A DNA stretch of 64,000 nt from Paulinella micropora (lineage: Eukaryota; Cercozoa; Imbricatea; Euglyphida). Positions within the stretch are counted from its first letter, which is position 1; each line of letters starts with the position of its first letter. The notes beneath the pieces were generated by a model. It worked only from the letters and a program-made list of their open reading frames with translations, was not told where the DNA came from and searched no databases. The DNA lies in NCBI GenBank assembly GCA_009731375.1, contig BJOX01000026.1, positions 791,297-855,296 on the forward strand, written 5' to 3'. This document shows, piece after piece, positions 1 through 49,631 of the stretch. The position numbers and the translations under genes were made by a program.

Positions 1-381
1 GGTAGGTGGGTAGGTAGGTAGGTAGGTAGGCAGGCAGGTAGGTAGGTAGGCAGGTAGGTAGGCAGGTAGGTAGGTAGGCAGGCAGATAGATAGGTAGGCA
101 GGCAGGTAGGTAGGCAGGTATGAAGGTAGGTATAGGTAGGTAGGTAGGTAGTTAGGTAGGTAGTTAGTTACGTTTGCTACTGCTCCCAGAACGTTGAAGA
201 CGGCACAGGAAGGAGGCGTGGGTAGGTAGGTAGGTAGGTAGGCAGGTAGGTAGGTAGGCAGGTAGGCAGGTAGGTAGGTAGGTAGGTAGGTAGGTAGGTA
301 GGTACGCAGGCAGGCAGGTAGGCAGGCAGGTAGGTAGGTAGGTAGGCAGGTAGGTAGGTAGGTAGGTAAGTAGTTAGTTAG
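1..381. repeat. GGTA/GGCA tetranucleotide array
   Basis: Array of GGTA with frequent GGCA variants. It is interrupted at about 160-218 by a truncated copy of the exon found at 382-479. Long ORFs across it only read the repeat. Confidence 0.9.
160..218 (-). pseudogene. Truncated copy of the 3'-terminal exon at 382-479
   Basis: Read on the minus strand this gives CAVFNVLGAVANVTN followed by a stop, matching the C-terminal half of the exon at 382-479. The 5' half with its splice acceptor is missing and replaced by GGTA repeat. Confidence 0.55.
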
Positions 382-29199
<28,818 letters not shown>

Positions 29200-29314
29200 C
29201 TGCAGAATTAAGGAAGGAAGGAAGGAACGAAGGAAGGAAGGAAGGAAGGAAAGAAGGAAGGAAGGAAGGAGGAAGGAAGGAAGGAAGGATGGATGGATGG
29301 AAGGAAGGAAGGAA

Positions 29315-29387
<73 letters not shown>

Positions 29388-29509
29388 GAAGTAATGTAGG
29401 TCTTCTATCTCTCTCTTTCTCTCTCTCTCTGTTTTCTCTCTCTCTCTCTCTCTCTCTTTTCTCTCTCTCTCTTTCTCTTTCTCTGATCTCATTTACTCAA
29501 AGTTAGACG

Positions 29510-29553
<44 letters not shown>

Positions 29554-29598
29554 TCTCTCTCTCTTTCTTTCTCTTCTCTCTCTCTCTCTCGCTCTCTA

Positions 29599-29668
<70 letters not shown>

Positions 29669-29790
29669 TGCTTTCTTTCTTTCTCTTCCTCTGGCTCTCT
29701 CTCTCTCTGTCTCTCACTTTCTTTCTTTCTCTTCCTCTTTCTCTCTCTCTCTCTCTCTCCTTCCTGCCTCCCTTCTCTTTCTCCTTTAAG
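29200..29790. repeat. GGAA/GAAA, CT and TA arrays
   Basis: GGAA then GAAA 29210-29395, CT 29405-29490, TA 29513-29552, CT/CTTT to 29775. No gene. Confidence 0.9.
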
Positions 29791-30990
29791 AGAAAACGGG
29801 CTGATCAAAGGTATTCACAAGGCTAATTCAACACAAACAACTTTCCGAAATGCATGAATCCAGTTGGTCAACGTGTCTTACACGCCACAAAATCCATGAC
29901 ATACAATATACATATTGCTAGCCTTATTTTGCGGTGTGTTCAACTCAAGTGTTGGACGCTGAAACGTCTTCTCTGAAGTGGGATGAAGACCTGAACGAGC
30001 AGAAGACTGACCATTACCTCAGTAACAAATCGACTGCCTACATCCCAAAGCACAAACAAACTATGCGACAAAAGTAGTGGGTATAACTTAAAATGCATTA
30101 GAAGTAGTGGACATAACTTGGTAAACGCAAAGAACGCATCAAACTTTCAGCAGGGTTGATAGGTGATGGGGGGCATGAGAAAGGCACAAAAACCTGACTG
30201 TCCGCAACGGACTGCACGGGCCGGCCTATCTCTTTCTACTCCGGCGCTGGCGGCCCGAAGGAACCTGTGAAGTAGTTCATCGTTTTCCCGGGGAGATCAT
30301 TGGCTCTCGTTTGGCATCAAGATCCATCCGCTCTAGCGATTTTTTTCTCCAATCACAAATGTAACACTAAGAGGTTTTTCTTTCTTTTTTTTCTCCTGTC
30401 AAGTCAACTCAGATTTCTCTGTCAACTCAAAATGTGGTTGCATATGTTGGCTCTGATGTTTACTCCAAGTCCTTATGGAGATTGCTCAGAAAGCTCTGTT
30501 TTTCAAACCTTTCTTGTACATCTCGTTCACACACTTTCTCCGCTGCAGTTTCGCTTTCACTGCTTTTTTTTTGGCCTTGAATTGCAGAGTGTAGGACGTG
30601 TTGAAGTGTTGACATTTTGACACCGATGGGCATCGGATCGTCAATGGCTACGTAAGTCAACTACTGTTGACCCCCCTTATTTTTTTTATACCTAAAAAAC
30701 CTGTTTTACATCGTTATCGACTCATAGCTTTCTTAACTCACTCATATTATATTTTATAATAGATTGTTTATTAAAATTATTATTGTTTTCTCTAAGATGT
30801 CTGGTAGTGTTATTTTAGATCTTATTTTATCGTAACTATTCTATAATTCTATTTGTTTTCTCTGAGATGTCTGGTAGTGTTATTTTGGCTGTTTTGTTGT
30901 TGGTTTTCAATTGAGAACTATTAATAGGACGAGACAATACATTATCTCGTCGTGAATTATACCGAGACAATGTGTATCAACTACTTATAT
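29791..30990. other. About 1.2 kb of non-repetitive sequence without a confident gene
   Basis: The only long microsatellite-free stretch left of 47 kb. A minus-strand frame at 30460-30660 contains MSTLQHVLHSAIQG, a charged helical tail (SESETAAEKVCERDVQ) and a stop; a plus-strand 106-codon frame overlaps it. A segment containing TTTTCTCTAAGATGTCTGG is repeated about 67 bp later (30785 and 30852). No motif recognised. Confidence 0.4.
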
Positions 30991-31058
30991 TTCGAACGCT
31001 CCTGTGCGGGAAAAGATGTGGGCTTGTGAATCTCTCTCTCCCATCTATCTATCTATCC

Positions 31059-31119
<61 letters not shown>

Positions 31120-31158
31120 CCTATCTATCTATCTATCTATCGATCGATCGAGCGAGCG

Positions 31159-31214
<56 letters not shown>

Positions 31215-31262
31215 GTCTATCTATCTATCTATCTATCTATCCATCTATCTATCCATCTATCC

Positions 31263-31310
<48 letters not shown>

Positions 31311-31413
31311 CTTCCTCTTTCTCTTCCTCTTCACTGGATCTCTCTCTCTATCTCTCTCTCTCTTCCTCTTTCTCTTCCTCTTCACTGGATCTGTCTCTCT
31401 ATCTCTCTCTCTT

Positions 31414-31445
<32 letters not shown>

Positions 31446-31669
31446 CTCTCTCTCCTACCTACCTACCTACATACACATACATACATACATACATACACAA
31501 GCTACCCACCTGCAAGCATAGCTATCTTTCTCCTGACCTACCTAAGTAAATGCATACATAAATACATACATACATACATACATAGATACATAGATACATG
31601 CATGTATGCATGCATACATACATACATACATACATATATACATACATACATACATACATACATACTCAG
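30991..31669. repeat. TATC, TC and CATA arrays
   Basis: TATC 31040-31310, TC/TTCC with a doubled CTTCACTGGATCT module near 31329 and 31380, CATA 31468-31665. No exon defined. Confidence 0.85.
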
Positions 31670-31718
31670 GGAGGAGGCGGAGGCCGAGGACCAGCGGTAT
31701 GCACCACGTTCTGCCTTG
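31670..31718 (+). CDS. Small exon [16 protein letters not shown]
   Basis: Plus strand: acceptor ATACTCAG, one base, 16 codons, donor GTAATA. The following intron holds a hairpin element and ends at TTTGTGCAG (31859), after which AADKY begins and is lost in CATA repeat. It could be an early exon of the MOB gene or a separate gene. Confidence 0.4.
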
Positions 31719-31731
31719 GTAATAGTATATT

Positions 31732-31821
31732 ATGCGGCTAGCCACAAATTCGACGTGTTTTGCGGGCGAGCCGGGCCGGGCCGGGGAGCCCGCAAAACAC
31801 GTCAAATTTGGCGCACCGCAT
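31732..31821. mobile_element. Hairpin (inverted-repeat) element in an intron
   Basis: Arms of about 35 bp, for example TTCGACGTGTTTTGCGGGC against GCCCGCAAAACACGTCAAA, with a GC-rich loop. A diverged relative at about 35725-35870 shares TAGCCACAA, ACGTGAAATTTGGCG-like and CCTGACCAC segments. Confidence 0.55.
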
Positions 31822-31859
31822 ATGTAGTTTGATCGGTAACCTGACCACGATTTGTGCAG

Positions 31860-32112
31860 GCGGCAGATAAATACATACATTACACACATAGACTATGCAC
31901 AAAGATTTATACATACATAACATACAATAACCATACAATGTATGTATACATTACAAATATACATTACATATATTCATACATGACATACATACATGACACA
32001 TGCATGGCATACATGCATGGCATACATACATGGCATACATACATGGTTTGGATACATGGTTTACATACATGACATATATTACATATATGCAGGACAAGAC
32101 GTACCAACGCCC
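31860..32112 (+). repeat. CATA-type arrays with exon fragments
   Basis: Begins with AADKY after a CAG acceptor, then CATA/TACATGG repeats. About 32088-32110 (ATGCAGGACAAGACGTACC) is a short copy of the exon at 33435-33475. Confidence 0.65.
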
Positions 32113-32409
32113 CAAAAAAAAAAAAAAAAAAATAAATAATAATAGTGCTTCTCTGTCAATGGCTGATGCATTCCTGCACATGCGCCTCCATCGTCTCACC
32201 CGTGAGGGGAGTACGAAGAATTGACGATAAGCTCTAATGACACCCCCGCAAGGGCAGTTCCAACACTTCCAGACGGACCGGTATGTTCAATGAAAATACT
32301 GGTCCAGACGGATCGGTATGTTCAATGAAAATACTGGTGGCACCGACGGGAATCGAACTGGCGACAGGGCCCAGATGGTAGAACTTGACCACTGGGCTAT
32401 CACGGTGTC
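32113..32409 (-). mobile_element. tRNA-derived SINE
   Basis: Minus strand: tRNA-like head at 32340-32408 with an A box TAGCCCAGTGG (32389-32399) and a B box GTTCGATTCC (32349-32358), then an unrelated body and an AT-rich TTATTATTTATTTTT tail. The head no longer folds as a full cloverleaf (two acceptor and two T-stem mismatches). Inside the body an about 46-bp unit containing TTTTCATTGAACATACCG is doubled. An (AAT)n array lies directly upstream. Confidence 0.7.
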
Positions 32410-32414
32410 AAATA

Positions 32415-32486
<72 letters not shown>

Positions 32487-32730
32487 TATTAAAAAAAATT
32501 ACACCACCCACAGAACACGAGACATACATACACCACACACATAGATTACATTGCATGCCTATGTTACATGCATATATTACATGTATATACGCAGGAACAA
32601 GACGGCCAATGAAAAATACCACTAAACAGAACACAATACATACATACCTTACACACATAGATTACATGGCATACAGACATAGATTACACACATAGATTAC
32701 ATTGCCTGCATATATTACATGCATATAAGT
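32410..32730 (+). repeat. AAT array and exon fragment copies
   Basis: AAT trinucleotide 32410-32485, CATA-like sequence, and at about 32590-32625 a copy of the EQD exon start (GCAGGAACAAGACGG). Confidence 0.7.
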
Positions 32731-32992
32731 TATTACCAACACGGGAAAAAAATAAGGCTTTTGGACCCGGCCTGAATGGTGTGGTCACTTGACTGTGGTA
32801 AGTGACCATGGCCGCACAAAAGGTTGGGACGGTCACATGTCCATAGCCACGTGGCCAGCATTGTGCCAGCCATGGCCTGGAAAAATTCAATGGCTAGCAC
32901 AATGGGCCACAGCGCTCACAGTCAAGTGACCACACCATTCAGGCCGGGTCCAAAAACCTTAATTTTCACATGTTTTTCCCGCTGTGGTAATA
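32731..32992. mobile_element. Element with about 65-75-bp terminal inverted repeats
   Basis: 262 bp. Outer ends TATTACC and GGTAATA; inner arms contain TTGGACCCGGCCTGAATGG and its exact complement. Flanked by AGT on both sides, a possible 3-bp target duplication. Short non-coding core. Confidence 0.7.
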
Positions 32993-33434
32993 AGTAAATA
33001 TATTACATGCATATATGCAGGAACAAGACGGTACACACGTAAGTCCTGGCTAAAGAAAAATATACCATTCACAGAACACAATGATTCCATACACCGATTA
33101 CATACATACACATACATTACATACATTACATACATACATACATTACATACATACATACATTACATACATACATACATACATTACATAGATTACATACATT
33201 ACGAAATAAAAGCTTACACATGCACATGATACATACACGTGTACGTTGTACGTATACGCTGCAGTGCGTGCATGTATGTATGTATGTATGTATGCATGCA
33301 TGCATGTATGTATGTAACGTATGTATGTAACGTATGTATGCATGTATGTATGTATGCATGTATGTATGTATGCATGTATGTATGTATGTATGTATGTATG
33401 TATGTATGTATATATCACATGTGTACACGTGCAG
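32993..33434 (+). repeat. CATA/TATG arrays with an exon copy
   Basis: About 33018-33065: ATGCAG, GAACAAGACGG, then diverging, a copy of the exon at 33435. CATA and TATG arrays on either side. Confidence 0.7.
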
Positions 33435-33475
33435 GAGCAGGACGTACCGCTACACGTCCCGGCCAAAGAAAACAG
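33435..33475 (+). CDS. Small exon EQDVPLHVPAKEN
   Basis: Plus strand: acceptor CACGTGCAG, 13 codons and two bases, donor GTGAAT. Three truncated copies lie upstream (about 32092, 32594, 33022). Gene assignment uncertain. Confidence 0.4.
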
Positions 33476-33504
33476 GTGAATAATTTACCTATCCATCTAT
33501 CTAT

Positions 33505-33554
<50 letters not shown>

Positions 33555-33635
33555 CATCCATTCATCCATCTATCCATCCCTCCCCTCCCATCCCATCCCA
33601 TCCATCTATCCATCCATCCATCCATCCATCTATCC

Positions 33636-33665
<30 letters not shown>
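33476..33665. repeat. TATC/CATC array
   Basis: Tetranucleotide repeat with CATC variants. Confidence 0.9.
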
Positions 33666-33667
<2 letters not shown>

Positions 33668-33897
33668 CATCTGCTTACTGGGCCCTCTGTAATGGAGGTG
33701 GGAGCTCGTTCTGCAAGGGGCGCTTATGGAACGAGCCCTGGCCCCGCCTGGTACTAGGGAGATTTTGGTATCGCCTGTATCAGTCCCTTCCGTGCAAACA
33801 TCACGGCTTAGCTGGGCATCGGGTTAATACTTTACCCACAGACTTCCTTGGTTGACGAAATCAGAAGCTCCTTTTTTCTGACATTAGTCGATATCTC
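33666..33897 (+). mobile_element. 353-bp dispersed repeat, truncated copy 7
   Basis: Starts at CATCTGCTTACTGGG and ends at the common GTCGATATCTC plus ATCT repeat. Confidence 0.7.
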
Positions 33898-34284
33898 ATC
33901 TATCTATAGACCGCCCACCAACCCCAGCTCAAAGGAAACAGGAGTAGACAGTGAACACCCTCTCTATCTATCTATCTATATATCCATCCATCCATCCATC
34001 CATCCATGTATCTATCTATCTATCTATAGACCGCCCACCAACCCCAGCTCAAAGGAAACAGGAGTAGACAGTTCGAAGAATGGGACCCACGGCAACAAAG
34101 GTCCGAATAGATAGCCATGTATGTATGTATGTATGTATGTATGTATGTATGTATGTATGTATGTATGTGTGTATGTATGTATGTCCGTCCTCGAATGGGA
34201 CCCACGGCAACAAAGGTCCGAAAAGATAGCCATGTATGTATGTATGTATGTATGTATGTATGTATGTATGTATGTATGTATGTA

Positions 34285-34317
<33 letters not shown>

Positions 34318-34462
34318 CTGTCCTCGAATGGGACCCACGGCAACAAAGGTCCGAATACATAGCCATGTATGTATGTATGTATGTATGTATGTATGTATGT
34401 CCTCGAATGAGACCCACGGCAACAAAGGTCCGAATAGATAGCCATGTATGTATGTATGTATG

Positions 34463-34493
<31 letters not shown>

Positions 34494-34575
34494 TGTATGT
34501 ATGTATGTATGTATGTATGTATGTATGTATGTATGTACGTATGTATGTACGTATGTATGTACGTATGTATGTATG

Positions 34576-34606
<31 letters not shown>

Positions 34607-34700
34607 TGCATGCATGTATGTAATGTAATGGTCATGGTCATGGTAATGGTAATGGTAATGTAATAGTAATGGTAATTGTAATGGTAATGGTAATGTATGT
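33898..34700 (+). repeat. TATC/TATG arrays with a copied exon-like module
   Basis: CTATAG then ACCGCCCACCAACCCCAGCT... occurs at 33905 and 34027. The second is fused to GAATGGGACCCACGGCAACA, which recurs at about 34195, 34325 and 34405 (frame [10 protein letters not shown]) within TATG arrays. Confidence 0.7.
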
Positions 34701-35376
34701 ATGAACGAATGAATGCATGCATGAATGAATCTGAACGAAAGAAAGAAAAAATCAATGAATGCATCTATGTCGGTAGAGACAGATGATGGAGACAGTTCGG
34801 GGAAGCCTCACACTATCATCTACCAAGAAATCAATGAATGTATATCTATGTCTGTAGAGGCAGACGACGTTATCTCATCTTATCTCATCTTATCGTATCT
34901 TATCGTATCTTATCTTATCTTATCTTTATCTTATCTTATCTTATCTTATCTTATGACGGAGACAGTTCTGGGAAGCCTCACACTATCATCTACCAAGAAA
35001 GAAGTCAATGAATGTATATCTATGTCTGTAGGAGACAGTTCTGGGAAGCCTCACACTATCATCTACCAAGATCAACCTCGCAGCTCAGCAATCCATGAAT
35101 GTATCTTTGTCTGTAGATACAGACGACGGAGACAGTTCGGGGAAGCCGCACACTATCATCTACCAAGAAAGAAATCAAGGAATGTATATCTATGTTTGTG
35201 GAGGCAGACGACGGAGACAGTTCTGGGAAGCCTCACACTATCATCTACCAAGAAAGAAATCAATGAATGTATATCCATGTCTGTAGGAGACAGTTCTGGG
35301 AAGCCTCACACTATCATCTACCAAGATCAACCTTGCACTCAGCAATCAATGAATGTATCTTTGTCTGTATATACAG
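34701..35376 (+). repeat. Tandem copies of the HTIIYQ exon
   Basis: Six or seven units containing GGGAAGCCTCACACTATCAT (frame GKPHTIIYQ), several preceded by TCTGTAG and separated by AATGAATG/TATC spacer. The unit length is about 80-100 bp. Confidence 0.75.
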
Positions 35377-35456
35377 ACGACGGAGACAAGCCGCACACAA
35401 TCATCTACCAAGATCAACAACAACCTCGCTCCTCTGCGCCAGACATCGCCAGCCAG
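35377..35456 (+). CDS. Exon DGDKPHTIIYQDQQQPRS..., probable early exon of the MOB gene
   Basis: Plus strand: acceptor TATACAG, two bases, 26 codons ending SSAPDIASQ, donor GTCACA. Exit phase 0 fits the exon at 36174. A second copy of its 3' half ends at about 35564 with a better donor, GTAACA. Charged/polar, unrecognised. Confidence 0.45.
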
Positions 35457-35585
35457 GTCACACACTTCTTCGAACATTACATGACTACTAGATTCTACAC
35501 CTAGCCTCACACTAGCATCTACCAAGATCAACCTCGCACCTCTGCACCCGACATCGCCAGCCAGGTAACACGTCTCAGGTCCATT

Positions 35586-35699
35586 CTACACCACCCAGAT
35601 TTCCGGGTTCTGGGTGTGAAAGTGGCACACCACAGGCCAGGCTTTTCAGGAAGCAACCCAGAAAGTGGCCCCAGAAACCCGGAATTCCGGGAAGTGTAG
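35586..35699. mobile_element. Short inverted-repeat element E
   Basis: 114 bp. CTACAC...TTTCCGGGTTCTGGG on the left pairs with CCCAGAAACCCGGAATTCCGG...GTGTAG on the right. Non-coding. Confidence 0.55.
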
Positions 35700-35980
35700 A
35701 GCGCGCCTCATTACTATATTCTACATCTAGCCACAATTTTCACTTTTTTTTTTTAATTTATTTATTTATTTTTTATTTTTTTTTACCTGCGATCCGGCCG
35801 CAAAAAACGTGAAATTTGGCGAGCCTGAGAACGTAATTTCACGGTCACCTGACCACATTATACGGTGATGACAGAGAAGTATATATATCTAAGTATCTAA
35901 GTATCTGTCTATCTGTCTATCTATCTATCTATCTATCTACCTACCTATCTACCTACCTATCTACCTACCTATCTACCTAC

Positions 35981-36012
<32 letters not shown>

Positions 36013-36017
36013 TTATC

Positions 36018-36076
<59 letters not shown>

Positions 36077-36173
36077 ATTCTATCTATCTGTCTATCTACC
36101 TACCTACCTACCTACATACCTACCTACCTACCTACCTACCTACCTATCTATCTATCTGTGTGTATTGTGTAAG
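35700..36173. repeat. Hairpin-element relative and TATC/TACC array
   Basis: About 35725-35870 is a diverged relative of the hairpin element at 31732. TATC/CTAC repeats follow to 36158, then the acceptor GTGTAAG of the next exon. Confidence 0.7.
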
Positions 36174-46340
<10,167 letters not shown>

Positions 46341-46416
46341 ACATCATTCAGACATGATATCATTGTACAAGGCCAGTCTATCTATCTATCTTTCTATCTT
46401 TCTTTCTTTCTTTGTT

Positions 46417-46473
<57 letters not shown>

Positions 46474-46641
46474 GTCAATATAGACATCAAACACACGTGG
46501 CAGACATGATATCTTCTACAAGGAACAGGTGATAGACATCCTTTTCAGAAGGAATATAATCATAATGTATAACCAACAAGGACAGACTTGTATATGTATG
46601 TATGTATGTATGTATGTATATATATAATCCATTTTAGAAGG
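46341..46641 (+). repeat. TATC arrays with diverged copies of the gene's 3' end
   Basis: Segments containing GACATGATATC and ACAAGG recur at about 46350-46378 and 46485-46560, apparently copies of the last exon's 3' flank. Confidence 0.6.
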
Positions 46642-46769
46642 AACAACCATGATAGAAATCATCCAAAAAGCAAGATCTCGTATATACTCTTTTCAGATTG
46701 TAGCTATGTATCCAGGATTATGGGCACACGCGCTCTTTCACCATCGTTATATAGGGTCTTTATGGGATG

Positions 46770-46770
<1 letters not shown>
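46642..46770 (+). CDS. Possible exon with a serine acetyltransferase-like motif
   Basis: After ATCCATTTTAG a frame reads TMIEIIQKARSRIYSFQ, then VAMYPGLWAHALFHHRY and IGSLWDD before TC repeat. YPGL-x-HAL-x2-HR...LW is typical of bacterial-type serine acetyltransferases, but one residue is inserted and no donor is seen. Tentative. Confidence 0.25.
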
Positions 46771-46839
<69 letters not shown>

Positions 46840-46843
46840 GCTA

Positions 46844-46893
<50 letters not shown>

Positions 46894-47080
46894 AGACGGA
46901 ACACACACACACACACACACACACACAACACATACACGCACACACACACAAACACACACACACACTCACTCGCTCGCTCGCTCACACAGACACACACACA
47001 CACACACAGACATGCACACATACATACAGACATACATACATACACATACATGCACGCGCTATTATACATATGTAAGCTTA
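46771..47080. repeat. TC and CA arrays
   Basis: Dinucleotide repeats. Confidence 0.9.
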
Positions 47081-47869
47081 TACACTCTTCCATCCACCCG
47101 CTACGTGTCTTTCCCTTTTTCTTCAATCTTCCTCTCTTTTTCCGCAAACACTTTTCTTTTAGAGAATACTTGCCACTCGCATCTTCTTCTTCTGCCGTTT
47201 GCCTCCTCTGTATGTAGCTTCCGCTCCCATCTATTCCCTCATCCCTATGCAGGCAAGTACTTCTCATACCAAAATTTTAGTTCCAAAGATTTCGGTCCGG
47301 CAGAGCCGACGTGTGATAGATTTAGATAGAGAGGTGTTTTGGCCCGCAGGGCATGTGTACCTGAAGCAGTAGGGGGGTGCACCTACGCAAACCACCGCGC
47401 TGCCGACCCCGCCTCACCGCGCTGTCGCGTTGCGAGGCGGGTTCGGCAGCGCGGGGTTGGCATAGGGTGCCCCTTTGCAGTTTACAGCACTTAATTTTAA
47501 ACCATTACTATAGTTTCCAATAACAATGACTTTCACTAGTACTGTAAATAAACATAAAGTATGATGTGTTTCATTATTTCCCTTCGAATCTGCGCTATAG
47601 ACTTTCCTGTTGCGCTTAGTCTGATGATGCTACACTTCCAGGTGAAACATTATCCACGCCGCAATGATAGTTTGTTCAACTGCACATGCTTTATCATGTC
47701 GCAGCATCGGTCTGGGAATGTTGACATATTAAATACAGTGTTTATTTGATTTCCTAGACTGTTTAAACTCCATGACGAAGTATCAATGAGTATATCTGTA
47801 AGTATGAAACTATAAGTGAGACCGCTCTGCAAATGTTGCAAGCGGTAGTCAATGGTATCGAATTCCAGC
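47081..47869. other. Mostly unique sequence with a 100-bp hairpin
   Basis: Pyrimidine-rich 47081-47260 ending in an acceptor-like CCCTATGCAG. An imperfect inverted repeat at 47374-47473 has arms of about 40 bp (CCGCGCTGCCGACCCCGCCT against AGGCGGGTTCGGCAGCGCGG). AT-richer sequence follows. No gene recognised. Confidence 0.5.
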
Positions 47870-48450
47870 TGAAGGCGAGAAGAACGAAATAATCTAGCAG
47901 TCAGGCAAACGTAGAGAAAGTTGCTAAGGAACATGTTGCGCAAGACTAGGAAGAAGCACATGATACTTCAGAACCACTAACAAAATCATTAACTGAGCCA
48001 TGTCAAGGAGACTTAGTCACATCTGCGAGCGGCGAATAGATCACGAATGAATAGGATGGAACCGCTATGAATCCAGTGTTTTGGGAATTTCAAGAACGTG
48101 AGACTGATAAGTTCGACTTGTTTGCTGCGCAAGTCGATCAGAGCTCTCTGGTAGAAGAATACAGTACGCTCCAGCATGAGTTGCATTGTGTTGTGTCAGC
48201 GTTTACGGAACTTGAATACAATGCGCCTCAGCATGAGTTGCAAGGTGATGGTCTAGCTTGTAACGATTATGATGAGATAGAAGTTGAATACCAAGAAAAT
48301 TCATCAGTTTCCAGCAGCAGTACAAGGAGGAACAGCGCTAGCAGAGGATCCAGCAGCAGAACAAGAAGAAACAGCAGAAGATTCAGTAGCAGAACAAGAA
48401 TTCAAAGGAACAGCAAAATATCTCGCAGCAGAACCAGAATCTGAAGGAAC
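47870..48450 (+). pseudogene. Decayed acidic, repeat-containing ORF cut by an LTR
   Basis: Plus-strand coding-like sequence with several stops before 48067, then an open frame 48067-48444 (QHELH and QHELQ repeats, DYDEIEVEYQE). From about 48295 an acidic pattern (AEDPAAEQEETAEDS) lies in the next frame while the first frame becomes Arg/Ser-rich, which suggests a frameshift. Sequence stops abruptly at the LTR at 48451. Confidence 0.4.
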
Positions 48451-48894
48451 TGTAATGCCCCCAACGATAGCTCGTAAAAAGTCGGTAATACAACCAAACA
48501 CAGTCCTCAAAAGATGAGAATGATGTCTCGTTATATTAGCTTAGTGAAGCCAAAAAGGAAAACTGCAACAGACCAGGAATAAAATTGCATCAGGTCCAAT
48601 CCGGACAAATAATACTGAAAAACAAGCTGGTGCACCTGTCACCAGGAAAAGGTACTTTTTACCTGCTATCCGGGGGGTGATGCATACAGTACCCCTCCCG
48701 ATTTTATGATGGAAATAGCATTTTCGTCATACACCTTTTGATTTCTTTCTGCAAATAGTATGCGCTATGGAGTCATGCCACACAGCGCATCGACCCACGG
48801 ATAGACGCTAAAAGACGATAAATATATCCTCATACGGCACGTCAAAGCGGATTCTCTAGCCTTTCTTGTAAATTTTGANNNNNNNNNNCCCTCA
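48451..48894 (-). mobile_element. LTR (3' LTR of retrotransposon copy 1)
   Basis: The left edge is certain: similarity to 58841 onward begins exactly at TGTAATGCCCCC. The right edge is inferred from a TCA end followed by a polypyrimidine tract (polypurine on the element strand). Contains a 10-N gap (48879-48888). Confidence 0.7.
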
Positions 48895-49631
48895 ATCTCT
48901 TTTTTTTTTTTTTTCTCTGCAGTATATCAAGAACAAACGTACTATTAATAAAAAAAATACAAGCAACGTGGTGCTGTAGTACGATTCCCCCTTTGATCTC
49001 CTTCTTCTTCTTATCATTATCATTATTATTATCATTATTACTATTATTATTCACAGGGAGATCGTAAGTACATTGTCTTTTTTAATGACATACCCTTGTA
49101 TAAGGCGGATATCCTATGATATAGTATTAGGGGGCCAGTCCTAATAGCTATATCCGAAGTCGAGGTGTATGTACCCGACCCTGCGATATACCGACACAAG
49201 TAGAGATTGACCGTGCTCAGGTACGACAGTATATAATCTATCGTAAAAAATAATTTAATGAAAGTTTCAGAGAACATTTCATTTTCGAGAACATCATCCC
49301 AGGACTTGGAAAGGGTCATACCCGGGAACACCATCGCTCAATACACTAGCGATCCCCGTATACGGTGTAGTATCATCGTCGATCGACCTTTCGCACTCGT
49401 ATGTTGCGATCGAATGCCAAGTTATATCACTGAGTCTTTTTAATATTCATATTGATAACTGATGATGCATGATCAAATCATGATACGCCGTGGGCAATCA
49501 ATCAGTTTATTTGAGACGCATAAATAAAAATAGTTTCTTTGTCACTGCCTTCGTCGTCTGGCGCGGATTTCTTTACCTGGTGGAGGACCACCAACAAAAG
49601 TCAGATCAAACTTTGACTGTTCGAGAATGTC
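48895..49631 (-). other. 3' non-coding part of retrotransposon copy 1
   Basis: Between the pol stop and the inferred LTR. A 95-codon frame (49047-49334) is identical in copy 2, but the whole region is nearly identical, so this is no evidence of coding. Confidence 0.6.

Noticed and set aside
1-381. Telomere or subtelomere repeat
   Set aside because: GGTA/GGCA units are irregular, recur internally at many places, and do not match a known telomere unit.
30300-30620. 106-codon plus-strand ORF in the unique region
   Set aside because: Phe-rich composition from T-rich DNA, no motif, and an overlapping frame on the other strand is equally open.
49047-49334. 95-codon ORF in the retrotransposon 3' region, identical in both copies (also 59422-59709)
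   Set aside because: The two copies are nearly identical throughout, so identity is not evidence for coding; there are no motifs.
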